NCBI GenBank assembly: GCA_050260355.1
Contig: JBLNBZ010000003.1
Location: forward strand, 1 to 32,894
DNA length: 32,894 nt
Reading direction: 5' to 3'
Origin: CADEFX01 sp050260355
GTDB taxonomy: Bacteria; Pseudomonadota; Alphaproteobacteria; Rhizobiales; Hyphomicrobiaceae
Part shown: piece after piece, positions 1 to 8,404 of the stretch
How positions within the stretch are numbered: the stretch's first letter is position 1
How the letters are laid out: the number at the start of each line of letters is the position of its first letter
Program-made: the position numbers and the translations under genes
Notes under the pieces: model-generated
Told to the model about the DNA's origin: nothing
The model's database searches: none
What the model saw: only the letters and a program-made list of their open reading frames with translations

Positions 1-203
1 GTGGTCTTGCCGCAGCCGCTTTCGCCGACCAGGCCCAACGTCTGGTTTGAACCGAGCGCGAAGCTCACGGACTTGACGGCCACCACAGCGTCGCGGCGCG
101 CCAGGAACGGCAGCAATCCGCCGCCACCGAAGCGCACGGCGAGATCCTGAACCTCGAGCAGAGGTGCATCGACCTGCGGATTTGTCGGCCGGAGCGTTGT
201 CAT
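1..203 (-). CDS. Oligopeptide/dipeptide ABC transporter ATP-binding protein (DppF/OppF-like), C-terminus outside window
   Basis: Only the first 67 codons are present; the gene runs off the left edge. The visible protein starts MTTLRPTNPQVDAPLLEVQD and ends in the Walker A motif GESGCGKT, so this is the nucleotide-binding domain of an ABC ATPase. The ATG at 203 overlaps the TGA of the preceding ATPase gene by four bases (ATGA), a sign of translational coupling. As the second ATPase after an SBP-permease-permease-ATPase series, it fits the DppF/OppF slot, and would power uptake together with its DppD-like partner at the inner membrane. The substrate cannot be told. Confidence 0.9.
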   Translation of the reverse strand, partial: MTTLRPTNPQVDAPLLEVQDLAVRFGGGGLLPFLARRDAVVAVKSVSFALGSNQTLGLVGESGCGKT

Positions 204-1180
204 TGCAGGGGATGAAAGTAGCGGACGGTTCCTCCCCTGGCAGCGGTTGTGTCCTGCGGCATGTGTTGGCGACACTGATCCGTCGTGCGGGAGCAGCGCG
301 GCGCGAAGGGACAGCCCTGAGGTAGCCGGCGCAGATCGGGCGGCTGGCCCGGGATGCTCGGCAGCTCGCCATCGGCCGCGTCGGAGCCGAGCCGGGTCGC
401 CAAAAGCGCGGCTGTATAGGGATGGGCCGGGCGATCGAAGATGCGCTCGATTGACCCTTGCTCGACGATGTAGCCGGCGTACATGACGGCGACGCGGTCG
501 CAGAGCTGCGCCACGACACCGAGATCGTGCGTGATAAGGATCATGCCGACGCCGGTCTCCTCGCGCAGACGCTCCAGCAGCGCCAGGTATTGAGCCTGGA
601 TCGTGACATCGAGAGCTGTTGTGGGCTCATCGGCGATCAGGACAGACGGAACGCAGGCGATGGCGATGGCACCGACAACGCGTTGACGCATTCCCCCGGA
701 CAACTCGTGCGGATAGGAACGCAGGCGCCGGCTCGCATGCGGGATGTTGACCTTCTGCAGTAGAGACAGAGCTTCAGCCGCAAGCCTGTTCTTCTCGACG
801 ATAGAATGTGCGGCCAGCGTTTCCGAGACCTGCGCGCCGATCCGGAACAGAGGGTTGAGCGACGCCATCGGGTCCTGCGGGATCAAGGCGATCTTTGCGC
901 CGCGGATGGCACACATGTCGCGCTCACCGCGCTTGAGAATGTTCTCCCCATCCAAGACGACCTCGCCGCTTTCGATGCGGCCGGCGTGAGGAAGCAATCG
1001 GATGAGCGACAGGCCGAGCGCGGTTTTCCCCGAGCCGGACTCGCCGACCACGCCAAGCGTCTCTCCTGCCTTCAGCTCGAAGCTGACATCGCGAACCGGA
1101 TAGAGCGTGCCGCTGCGCGAGGCGTATCGCGTCGTGAGGCGGCGCACAGACAACACAGGAGCACGCGTAATCTGGTCCAC
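200..1180 (-). CDS. Oligopeptide/dipeptide ABC transporter ATP-binding protein (DppD/OppD-like)
   Basis: This is a complete 326-residue importer ATPase. Visible motifs are Walker A GESGSGKT (46-53), a Q-loop at QDPMASLNP (102-110), signature LSGGMRQR (160-167), Walker B LIADEPT (181-187) and the switch histidine in ITHD (H218). After the nucleotide-binding domain comes the oligo_HPY extension (HPYTAALLAT), with cysteines at about 300, 306 and 313 in CPFAPRCS and DQC. In DppD/OppD proteins this cysteine cluster can bind an iron-sulfur cluster. The start is GTG at 1180, directly abutting the TAA stop of the upstream permease gene, and the end overlaps the next ATPase by four bases. It is part of a five-gene operon; the transported compound is unknown. 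Confidence 0.95.
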   Translation of the reverse strand: MDQITRAPVLSVRRLTTRYASRSGTLYPVRDVSFELKAGETLGVVGESGSGKTALGLSLIRLLPHAGRIESGEVVLDGENILKRGERDMCAIRGAKIALIPQDPMASLNPLFRIGAQVSETLAAHSIVEKNRLAAEALSLLQKVNIPHASRRLRSYPHELSGGMRQRVVGAIAIACVPSVLIADEPTTALDVTIQAQYLALLERLREETGVGMILITHDLGVVAQLCDRVAVMYAGYIVEQGSIERIFDRPAHPYTAALLATRLGSDAADGELPSIPGQPPDLRRLPQGCPFAPRCSRTTDQCRQHMPQDTTAARGGTVRYFHPLQ

Positions 1181-2077
1181 TTACAGGCCCTTCAGGTTCG
1201 GGTCGAGGTGGCGGCGTAGCCAGTCGCCGAGGATGTTGGCGGCGCACACGACGAGTACGATCGCCAAACCCGGAAAGACCGTCAGCCACCACTTGTTGCT
1301 CATCAGGCCGTCCCGGCCATCGGCGAGCATCAGCCCCCACGCCGGATGCGGTGCCGGCACGCCGAGGCCAAGAAACGACAGCGCGGCCTCGGCCAGGATA
1401 ACGCTGCCAATCAGCAGAGTGGCCAGAACAATCACGCTATTCATGACGTTCGGCAGGAGATGCACGCACATGATGCGGAGAGGCGAGGATCCTGCCGTGA
1501 TCGCGAGCTTGATGAAATCGCGCTCGCGCAGCGAGAGCACCTCGCCCCGCACGATGCGGGCATAGCGTGTCCAATAGACGAGCGTCAGCACAATGATGAT
1601 GTTAGTCGCGCTCGGCGCCCGCAGTGCGCCGATGAAGATCGCGAAGCTGACGGTTGGTAAGGCGAGCCAGGCGTCGGCCACACGCATTACGGCTTGGTCG
1701 ATGAGCCCGCCGAAATAGCCCGATACCAACCCAAGGCTCGTGCCGATGATTCCCGAGACGATGACGGCCACAAAGGACACGTACAGGGCCACGGACGCGC
1801 CGTGCACGATGCGACTGAAGAGATCCCGGCCCAGATGGTCGGTGCCAAGCAGAAAGAGGCGGCCTCGTGCCTCGGTGAGCGGCGGCAAGTTGCGGGCCAG
1901 AAAGTCCGTCTTCAGCGGGTCGTAGGGGGCAATCAGGTTCGGCACCAGTGCACACAGGACCAGCACTGCCATGATCAGCAGCGCCACCAGGGGTCCACCG
2001 CCGAGGGCCGACCATGGACGCAGCGCCCGCTCAGGCGTTGAGGGTGACGCGCGGATCGATGATTCCGTAGAGGACAT
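1181..2077 (-). CDS. ABC transporter permease (DppC/OppC-like)
   Basis: This 298-residue inner-membrane permease is of the peptide/opine/nickel type. The first membrane helix is near residues 29-50, preceded by a cytoplasmic tail, and the C-terminal half holds the BPD_transp_1 domain. The EAA-type cytoplasmic loop that docks on the ATPase lies near REVLSLRERDFIKLAITAGS. The ATG at 2077 gives a 47-base overlap with the end of the upstream permease gene (stop at 2031). This overlap is long, but no better ATG is visible downstream before the first helix, so the true start may be a nearby GTG or CTG. With the DppB-like protein it should form the transmembrane channel. Confidence 0.94.
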   Translation of the reverse strand: MSSTESSIRASPSTPERALRPWSALGGGPLVALLIMAVLVLCALVPNLIAPYDPLKTDFLARNLPPLTEARGRLFLLGTDHLGRDLFSRIVHGASVALYVSFVAVIVSGIIGTSLGLVSGYFGGLIDQAVMRVADAWLALPTVSFAIFIGALRAPSATNIIIVLTLVYWTRYARIVRGEVLSLRERDFIKLAITAGSSPLRIMCVHLLPNVMNSVIVLATLLIGSVILAEAALSFLGLGVPAPHPAWGLMLADGRDGLMSNKWWLTVFPGLAIVLVVCAANILGDWLRRHLDPNLKGL

Positions 2078-2960
2078 CCACCACCAGATTGAACAGAATG
2101 ACGAGCGCGCCGACGAACAGAACGATCCCCTGCGCTACAGGGAAGTCGCGCAGCGAGATGCTTTCATAAAGAAGCAGCCCGAGGCCGGGCCAGTTGAAGA
2201 CGGCTTCGACCGCGATCGAGGCGTTGAGGATGAGGGCGAGATTGATGCCCGCCAGCGTCACGATCGGGATGAGGCTGTTGCGCAGTGCGTGGACAGTGAC
2301 GATGCGCCATTCCGAAAGTCCTTTGGCTCGCGCAAAGCGGATATACCCGGTCCCAAGCACATCGAGCATGGCGGAGCGGGTGATGCGCAGATGCGAGGCG
2401 ATGAAATAGCCGGACAGGGCGATCGCCGGCAAAATGACCGACGTGACGCCGCCGATGCCACCGGACGGCAGCCAGCGCAGCGTAATGCTGAAAAGGAGAA
2501 TCAGCACCAGTCCGAGCCAGAAGCCCGGCACGGCCATCGCGAACATCGCCAAGAGGTTGCCGAAGCGGTCGGCCAGACCGCCCGGCCGGATTGCCGTGTA
2601 GATGCCGAGCGGGATGCCAACGGCGAGGGAGAGAAGAAACGTCGCCGTGATGAGCCAAAGCGTTGCCGGCAGCCGGCGCACGATCAGATCGAGGACCGGC
2701 ACTTTGTAATAGAGAGAGACGCCAAGATCCCCCCGCAGCAAGCTTGTGACGTACATGACGAACTGCTGCGGCAGGGGGCGATCCAGGCCGAGTTCGGTCC
2801 TGAGCCGCGCGATGTCGGCCTGGGTTGCGTCGACGCCCGCCATCAGAGCGGCCGGATCGCCGGCCGCGCGCGTGAACAGGAAGATGGTCGTTGTCAGCAG
2901 CAGTAGCGAAAGCAGCGCATATCCCATCCTGCGGAAAAGAATGCGATGCAATGAGGTCAT
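2031..2960 (-). CDS. ABC transporter permease (DppB/OppB-like)
   Basis: This 309-residue permease has the usual DppB layout: one N-terminal helix (about 10-32), a periplasmic segment containing the QADIARLRTELGLDRPLPQQ stretch typical of this family, then a five-helix core. The EAA loop is visible at AKGLSEWRIVTVHALRNSL. The start ATG at 2960 lies 7 bases after the stop of the solute-binding protein gene, so it is almost certainly co-transcribed. It pairs with the DppC-like protein encoded next. Confidence 0.95.
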   Translation of the reverse strand: MTSLHRILFRRMGYALLSLLLLTTTIFLFTRAAGDPAALMAGVDATQADIARLRTELGLDRPLPQQFVMYVTSLLRGDLGVSLYYKVPVLDLIVRRLPATLWLITATFLLSLAVGIPLGIYTAIRPGGLADRFGNLLAMFAMAVPGFWLGLVLILLFSITLRWLPSGGIGGVTSVILPAIALSGYFIASHLRITRSAMLDVLGTGYIRFARAKGLSEWRIVTVHALRNSLIPIVTLAGINLALILNASIAVEAVFNWPGLGLLLYESISLRDFPVAQGIVLFVGALVILFNLVVDVLYGIIDPRVTLNA

Positions 2961-2967
2961 GCCGCGC

Positions 2968-4557
2968 TCAGGTGAGTTCGCTCAGCTCGTAGAGCTGCAT
3001 TTGGGTGCAGCCCTGGAAGGGGAACACCGGCACCTTAACGCGCGGTCCGCTCGCCGTCGGATGCGAGAACTGGAAGAACGGCGCATCGAGGACCTGCTCG
3101 TAGACTGCCTGCTGCATTTCGATCAGCAGCTGCTTGCGCTTTTCGACGTTGAGTTCCACGACCTGGGCCTCGAACAGCTTATCGATCTCCGGGACCGCAA
3201 GGTAGTTCCACACACCTTTGCTGTAGACGTGGCGTGCAAGCCGCGTCGACGCGTTGCCGGTGGCGCCATCAAAACACACACCTAAGCCGTCGAGCGACTT
3301 TGCCGCATATTTCTCGAAGAAGACGGCTCGCTCCATCTTCTGCATCTCGACCTTGATGCCGATCTCGGCGAGCATACTCTGAATGGCCTCGCCGAGCCGA
3401 AAGTAGGGAGCCATCGGCGAGATCTTGCCGCCGTCGAATCCGTTCGGATAGCCAGCCTGCTTCAGCAGCTCCTTGGCGCGGGCGATATCGACCTTGGGTA
3501 CGGGCGCTCGCCAGGCGAACTCCATCTCCGGAGGAACAAGTGATGCGGCCGGCCGGGAGGCGCCGTTGGTATCGATGTCCGACAGGGCCTGCCTGTCGAT
3601 GGCCAGGGTCACCGCCTCGCGCACCTCGCGCTTCGACCATGGCGAACCGGCCTTGGCGGCGTCGAAGAACTTGATGAAGAAGATCGTTGTCAGCAGCTGC
3701 TCATGGACAGTCACGCCAGGCATCTTCTTGGCAGCCAGCGTCAGCTCGCCGAGTACGCCCCAGGCGATGTCGAGCTCGCCGCTGTTGACCTGTGCCAGAG
3801 CTTGGGAGGCGTTGCTCACGGCACGCAGCACCATGCGTTCGACTTTTGCCTTGCTGCCATGGTAGCCGTCAAAGCGCGTGAACGTGAATTCGCGGCCGGC
3901 ATCGGCCTTCTCGAACTTGTACGGACCCGCCCCCACCGGGGCTGCCAGAAAGCCCTCGGCCCCCACCCTTTCGTAATAGCGCTTCGGCACGATCCACCCG
4001 AACGCGGAGGCCGTGGTGCCCGTCATAGTCGGATAGTCGGGCCAAGCCTCCTTGAGCTTGACGACCACCGTGTTGGCGTTGGGCGTCTCGATGCTGGCAA
4101 TGCGGCTCTTGAACTGCTGGGATTCGACGCCCGTGTAGCGCTCGAGCGAAAACTTGACGTCCTCAGCCGTGAGCGTGTCCCCGTTGTGAAATTTCACGTC
4201 CGGCTTGAGCTCGTAAGTGAACTCGGTCATGCCGTCATTCTGCTTGACGGCCTCGGCGAGGCTCGGCGCCGGCGCTTTCTCGTTGGACCGCACCAACGCA
4301 TCGTGCAGTGCGTAGAGGATCGAAAAATAGGTGTTGCTCGCTGTGCTCGTTGGATCGAAGTAACGCGGCGTCAGAGAGAACGGGACCCCGATCCGCAACA
4401 CGCTTCCGAGCTGTCCCTGCGAACGGACGGGGATGGCGTCAAGGCCGATCAACGAACCCGCCATCAGTCCGCCGCCGGCCGCCAGCAGGCCGCGGCGCGT
4501 CACCAGCCCCATGCCGTTGCCTGCGTCGAGGACCACCCCGTCCCTCTCGTCAGCCAT
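2968..4557 (-). CDS. ABC transporter substrate-binding protein, family 5 (DppA/OppA-like), Tat-exported
   Basis: This is a periplasmic SBP_bac_5 binding protein of 529 residues with the chosen start. The frame is open further upstream (to 4620), but a strong GAGGAGG ribosome-binding site lies just before the ATG at 4557, which gives the N-terminus MADERDG. A twin-arginine signal follows: TRRGLL at residues 20-25, then a hydrophobic stretch ending near VRSQGQ. Family landmarks are DVKFHNGDTLTAEDVKFSLE and REVREAVTLAIDRQAL. It is the first gene of the importer operon and is divergent from the IclR regulator gene. SBP_5 proteins bind peptides, opines, nickel-chelates or small organics; the ligand is unknown. 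Confidence 0.95.
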   Translation of the reverse strand: MADERDGVVLDAGNGMGLVTRRGLLAAGGGLMAGSLIGLDAIPVRSQGQLGSVLRIGVPFSLTPRYFDPTSTASNTYFSILYALHDALVRSNEKAPAPSLAEAVKQNDGMTEFTYELKPDVKFHNGDTLTAEDVKFSLERYTGVESQQFKSRIASIETPNANTVVVKLKEAWPDYPTMTGTTASAFGWIVPKRYYERVGAEGFLAAPVGAGPYKFEKADAGREFTFTRFDGYHGSKAKVERMVLRAVSNASQALAQVNSGELDIAWGVLGELTLAAKKMPGVTVHEQLLTTIFFIKFFDAAKAGSPWSKREVREAVTLAIDRQALSDIDTNGASRPAASLVPPEMEFAWRAPVPKVDIARAKELLKQAGYPNGFDGGKISPMAPYFRLGEAIQSMLAEIGIKVEMQKMERAVFFEKYAAKSLDGLGVCFDGATGNASTRLARHVYSKGVWNYLAVPEIDKLFEAQVVELNVEKRKQLLIEMQQAVYEQVLDAPFFQFSHPTASGPRVKVPVFPFQGCTQMQLYELSELT

Positions 4558-4667
4558 AACGTTCCTCCTCGCCATATGCGTTGTTTTGTGGCCGCCCGTC
4601 TGGCACAAGTGCGGCTTCACCCCGCTTAACCACGCTGAAACCTCGCTCGGCGGAGGTCAACCGAGCA

Positions 4668-4696
4668 TTGCGCCGCTTGACTGATTTTCATATACG
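4668..4696 (+). promoter_or_regulatory. Candidate sigma-70 promoter of the IclR gene
   Basis: A TTGCGC -35 (4668-4673) and a TATACG -10 (4691-4696) are separated by exactly 17 bases, upstream of the IclR start at 4722. The -10 lies inside the inverted repeat described in the next entry. The match is by eye and not tested. Confidence 0.4.
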
Positions 4697-4700
4697 TGAA
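4687..4700. promoter_or_regulatory. Candidate IclR operator (inverted repeat TTCA-N6-TGAA)
   Basis: The sequence TTCATATACGTGAA has TTCA/TGAA arms and a nearly symmetric centre. It lies between the divergent SBP gene (start 4557) and IclR gene (start 4722), and covers the -10 of the likely IclR promoter. IclR proteins commonly bind short palindromes in such divergent spacers and repress themselves. Assignment to this regulator is inference from position. Confidence 0.45.
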
Positions 4701-4721
4701 GGGCGCTGACGGAACGGCACT

Positions 4722-5492
4722 ATGCAACTAGTCAAATCGGCGGTCCGCGTTCTCGAGATCTTCGAGCTGTTCGACAAGCTGAAGCGGCCCCTGGGAACGG
4801 CCGAAATCGCGCGCAATCTTCAATTTCCGCTGTCCAGCTCCTCGATGCTGCTGCGCTCGCTTGTCGAGCTCGGGTTTCTGTCGTGCGATCCCCGCAGCCG
4901 GCTCTACTTTCCGACGCTGCGGATCTCGCTTCTCGGCGAGGCGATTGCGGATCTCATACCCAGGACGCAGAAGGTCCGTGATCTGATGCGGCGTGTGCAC
5001 CAGCAGACGCAGGAGATTACCATTCTCGGCACGCGTAACGGGCTCAATCTTCAGTACATCGATATCATGCAGGACGAGCGCGGCCAGAGGCTCACGCACC
5101 GCTCAGGCTCACTGCGGCCGCTGTTTCGTGCAGCAGGGGGGGTTGCCATCCTGTCTACCTACTCGGATGACTTCGTCGGCCAGCTGGTGCGCCACTACAA
5201 CGCCCAGCAGCCGATGGGTGCCAAGCTAGTGAGAATACAGCGCCTGCTGAAGACGATCGAGACGACGCGCAAGGAAGGTTACGCGATGGTGGTGAACCAG
5301 CTGAAGCTCGGGCACGGCTCGATCGCCATGGCGCTGCCGGCCGAGCCTGCAGACCACCGTCCGTTGGTCGTCAGCGTGAGCGCGCCGGTGACGCGCCTGC
5401 GCAAAAGGCGCGAGCTCATCGTGAACGCAATGCGGGCCGCCATCGCGGCCTCGCAGAAGCGCAACTTTCAAGATGTGGATCAATTGTTGTGA
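4722..5492 (+). CDS. IclR family transcriptional regulator
   Basis: This 256-residue one-component regulator has an N-terminal winged helix-turn-helix (about residues 4-62). The recognition region is around GTAEIARNLQFPLSSSSMLLRSLVELGFL. A C-terminal IclR effector-binding domain (about 80-250) contains the usual GGVAILS and MVVNQLKLGHGSIAMALP segments. It is transcribed away from the peptide-type ABC operon across a 164-bp spacer, so it most likely controls that operon and itself. The effector is unknown; IclR members near catabolic genes usually sense the substrate or an aromatic or short-chain acid intermediate. Confidence 0.93.
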   Translation: MQLVKSAVRVLEIFELFDKLKRPLGTAEIARNLQFPLSSSSMLLRSLVELGFLSCDPRSRLYFPTLRISLLGEAIADLIPRTQKVRDLMRRVHQQTQEITILGTRNGLNLQYIDIMQDERGQRLTHRSGSLRPLFRAAGGVAILSTYSDDFVGQLVRHYNAQQPMGAKLVRIQRLLKTIETTRKEGYAMVVNQLKLGHGSIAMALPAEPADHRPLVVSVSAPVTRLRKRRELIVNAMRAAIAASQKRNFQDVDQLL

Positions 5493-5655
5493 CCGGAGTC
5501 CCGCGAGCTCCTCCAAAATTGCGTAAGGTCGATCATCCCACGGAGGCGACGGACGATGATGAAAGATCGAAATTCGGCTGGAAGTAGATCGTCGGCATTC
5601 TGCGAGAGCGTTTCAATATAGTTCATAGCCAGGCGCCTGATCGCCTACGGTGGCC

Positions 5656-6627
5656 ATGCTCGATCTCCGACAGCTCCGCTATTTCTTTCAGGTGGCCGAG
5701 ACGGGCAGCTTTTCGCGTGCCGCGGCGGCTCTTTCAATCGCGCAGTCGGCATTGAGCCGGCAAATCCGCAAGCTGGAGAACGACCTCGGAATGCCGTTGC
5801 TTTACCGGCATGGCCGCGGCGTCACGCTGACGGCCGAGGGCGACAAACTTCTGGCTGACGCGAAGCCTCTGCTTGCCCGCCTCGAGCAGATCAAGCAGGA
5901 ATTGCGGGCCGGCCGCAAGGCCGTGCGGGGTGCGGTCAAGATGGGGCTTCCGCCCTCGATCAGCTCCGTGCTGAGCGCGCCGTTGTTGCAGGAGTTTCGA
6001 GCAAACTACCCGGATGCGTCTCTCAGGATCATCGACGGCTTCAGCGTCCACATCCATGAATGGCTGGTGTCGGGACGGCTGGATTTCGCCATCTACTACG
6101 CGGAGGGCAATAACTCGAGCCTGCACACGGAGCCGCTGATAGCCGAGAACTTGTATCTTTTCGGTCCAAATAAGAGGCAGGGCCCGTTCGCGCGCGGCCG
6201 CCGCATGACGATTTCTTTTCATGAACTTGCCAACTTGCCGCTCGTCCTGCCCGCGGCGCAACACGGGCTGCGGCGTCGGATCGATCGCGCGGCGGCGCGC
6301 AAGCGTATGAAGCTGCGCATCGAGATCGAGCTTGATGCCGTCGCGGCACTCAAGGATATGGTGCAGAGCGGCGGCGGTTACTCGATCATGAACTATGGTG
6401 GCATCGCCGCTGAGGTCGAGGCGGGCATGTTCAACGCGTGCAAGATCGTCAGCCCGACGATCGAGCATACGATGTGTCTCGCGACCTCGCCGCACCAAGC
6501 GATGACGGTGGCGACGAGGGAGGCGATCCGGCTCGCCCACCGCTCGATCCAAGCCTTGCTCGCCGCGCGCAAGCTGAGGGGACGTAGCCTCTCACGCTCT
6601 CTAGGTAAACCGTCCCGATCCCATTGA
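5656..6627 (+). CDS. LysR family transcriptional regulator
   Basis: A typical LysR protein of 323 residues. The N-terminal helix-turn-helix is MLDLRQLRYFFQVAETGSFS onward, with the recognition segment AQSALSRQIRKLENDLG. It is followed by a periplasmic-binding-like co-inducer domain (about 90-300). The start is taken as ATG 5656; a GTG at 5650 in the same frame would add two residues. The gene ends 9 bases from the end of the convergent livM-like gene. It is therefore the nearest regulator for the nine-gene Liv/amidase operon, whose promoter, about 9 kb away, carries a LysR-type palindrome. The inducer cannot be inferred. Confidence 0.93.
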   Translation: MLDLRQLRYFFQVAETGSFSRAAAALSIAQSALSRQIRKLENDLGMPLLYRHGRGVTLTAEGDKLLADAKPLLARLEQIKQELRAGRKAVRGAVKMGLPPSISSVLSAPLLQEFRANYPDASLRIIDGFSVHIHEWLVSGRLDFAIYYAEGNNSSLHTEPLIAENLYLFGPNKRQGPFARGRRMTISFHELANLPLVLPAAQHGLRRRIDRAAARKRMKLRIEIELDAVAALKDMVQSGGGYSIMNYGGIAAEVEAGMFNACKIVSPTIEHTMCLATSPHQAMTVATREAIRLAHRSIQALLAARKLRGRSLSRSLGKPSRSH

Positions 6628-6636
6628 GCGGCGCGG

Positions 6637-7512
6637 TCAGGCTTTCGCCGATGCAGGCGCGCTCCGGCCGGTCTTCGGTGGAGAGCCTCCCTTGATCGAT
6701 CCCCGCGAACGGGTGATGAGCCCTTCGGGCCGCCACATCACTACCGCCACGATGATCAGACCGTAGGCGATCAGGCGGTATTCGTTAGCAAAGCGCAAAA
6801 GCTCCGGGGTTCCAGACAGCAAAATGGCCGTAAGCACAGGCCCCCAGAGGGTCTGGATGCCGCCGGCGAGCAAGAACACTATATAGTTCAACGAGTAGAG
6901 GAAACCGAGTTGGCTCGGTGAAATGATCAGCACATAGTGCGCGGAAAGCGCGCCGCCGAGCGCGATCAGCGCCGAGCCGATGCCGAATGTGACCAGGCGC
7001 ACGTTCCGCAGCGAGATTCCGGTCGACGCAGCAGCAACGATGTCGTCGCGGATGGCGCGCGCACCAAGCCCGATACGCGATTTGTCGACGCGCCAGGAGA
7101 TGAAGATCGAGAGCGCAGCGGCAAGAAGGACCGACGTCGTGGTCGTGTAGAGCGGAATGCCGGAGAAGCCATTGGCGCCCCCGACATATTTGATGTTGAA
7201 CGCGGCGATGCTGAGCGCTTCGCCGACAGCGAGCGTTGCGATCTTGAGGACGAAGTCCTTCATCTTCAGCGTGACAAGCGCGACGATGCAACCGGTGACG
7301 GCGCCGACGATAGTCGCGGCGGCTAAGGCCGGAATAAGCGGCCAGTCGTGATTTGTCGTCAAAACGGCAGAGACGTAGCCGCCGACGCCTGCAAATGCCG
7401 CGGTCGCCATCGAGAGCGCGCCCGACAGGGCCGTGATGTAGAGCCCGCAGATCAGAATCACGTTGACGGCGGCGAGCACGATCACGGGCTCCCAGAAACC
7501 GAAAGTCAGCAT
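6637..7512 (-). CDS. Branched-chain amino acid-type ABC transporter permease (LivM-like)
   Basis: This 291-residue polytopic membrane protein of the LivM family has about eight to ten hydrophobic helices. It carries the family signature GLGARAIRDDIVAAASTGIS, the cytoplasmic loop contacting the ATPases, and a C-terminal GLIIVAVVMWRPEGLI segment. It is the last gene of the operon, starting 9 bases after the livH-like stop. In HAAT-type importers LivH and LivM form the channel. The ligand may be an amino acid, amide, urea or aromatic acid, because this family is used for many substrates; the co-encoded amidase and ligase argue against simple branched-chain amino acids. Confidence 0.94.
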   Translation of the reverse strand: MLTFGFWEPVIVLAAVNVILICGLYITALSGALSMATAAFAGVGGYVSAVLTTNHDWPLIPALAAATIVGAVTGCIVALVTLKMKDFVLKIATLAVGEALSIAAFNIKYVGGANGFSGIPLYTTTTSVLLAAALSIFISWRVDKSRIGLGARAIRDDIVAAASTGISLRNVRLVTFGIGSALIALGGALSAHYVLIISPSQLGFLYSLNYIVFLLAGGIQTLWGPVLTAILLSGTPELLRFANEYRLIAYGLIIVAVVMWRPEGLITRSRGSIKGGSPPKTGRSAPASAKA

Positions 7513-7521
7513 GACTTTTCC

Positions 7522-8391
7522 CTATGTGTTGTAGGAGCCGAAGATGCCGTTGGGGCGGAAGTAGAGAACCCCGATCAGTAGGGCGAAGGTAACGACGTCA
7601 CGCATTCCGGACGACACGTAGCCCGTGATCAGAGCTTCGATGATCCCGAGCGCGATCGCGACGAGCACGACCCCCTCGAAGTATCGGTTGCCTGCCACCA
7701 GCAGGATGACGAAAGCTTTGAGGCCGTAGAGCAGGCCGACGAACGCCCAGGCGCTGCCGTAGAGAAGGCCGAGCGACACCGCGGCCACGCCTGCCATCAG
7801 CGAGGCGAACACCACGGTGATCAGCGAGATGAGGCTGACATTGACGCCGAACGCCGCCGCGACGTCCGGGCGCTCCGCAACCGCACGCGTCGCGCGGCCG
7901 TATTTCGTGCAGCGCACAAAATAGCTCGCGGTGATCAGCAGAACGGCGCAGGCAGAGAAGTTCGCCAGTTGACGCGCCGTAAGGCTCACTGGCCCGAGCG
8001 GAACGGACACGTTGGGAATGATCGGCGGATAGGGCACAGGGTCGGGGCCGGTGATGATGGCCATGCCGTTCTGCACCACGATCGAAACGCCGAGCGTCGC
8101 GAGCAGCGTCATCAGCATATTTCGACCATGGAGCGGTCGGATCACGACCCGCTCCAAAACGAGGCCGCCGAGGCCCGCGCCGATGGCGCCGGCGGCAAGG
8201 ACGACGATGAGGTTGCCCGAGACGTGCGATGCGGCCCACAACCCCGAGAACATGCCGAGCATGAAAATCTCTGGATGTGCGAAATTCACCACCCGGAGCA
8301 CGATGAACACGAGCGCGAAGCCGACCGCGACGACAGCATAAGTGCTGCCGATCACTGCGCCGTTCATGACCTGTTGGAGAAACATATCCAT
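7522..8391 (-). CDS. Branched-chain amino acid-type ABC transporter permease (LivH-like)
   Basis: A 289-residue LivH-family permease starting MDMFLQQVMNGAVIGSTYAV. An in-frame upstream extension (to 8559) is arginine-rich and overlaps the livF-like gene, so it is rejected. The ATG at 8391 leaves a 13-base gap after the LivF stop. Features include the AVGFALVFIVLRVVNFAHPE segment and the RATRAVAERPDVAAAFGVNV loop, both standard for LivH. It forms the inner-membrane channel with the LivM-like protein encoded next. Confidence 0.94.
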   Translation of the reverse strand: MDMFLQQVMNGAVIGSTYAVVAVGFALVFIVLRVVNFAHPEIFMLGMFSGLWAASHVSGNLIVVLAAGAIGAGLGGLVLERVVIRPLHGRNMLMTLLATLGVSIVVQNGMAIITGPDPVPYPPIIPNVSVPLGPVSLTARQLANFSACAVLLITASYFVRCTKYGRATRAVAERPDVAAAFGVNVSLISLITVVFASLMAGVAAVSLGLLYGSAWAFVGLLYGLKAFVILLVAGNRYFEGVVLVAIALGIIEALITGYVSSGMRDVVTFALLIGVLYFRPNGIFGSYNT

Positions 8392-8404
8392 TGATGATCT
8401 GCTG

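Noticed and set aside
1971..2906. Long plus-strand open frame of 311 codons opposite the two permease genes
   Set aside because: It is antisense to clear DppB/DppC-like genes; its composition (rich in D, R, Q and E, with no domain) is typical of a high-GC shadow frame.
4558..4620. Upstream start for the SBP_5 protein (MKPHLCQ)
   Set aside because: A strong GAGGAGG ribosome-binding site directly before the ATG at 4557 and the expected Tat-signal position favour the shorter form.
5493..5655. Terminator or small gene between the IclR and LysR genes
   Set aside because: Only a weak GGAG/CTCC stem and no T-run or convincing short frame; nothing supportable.
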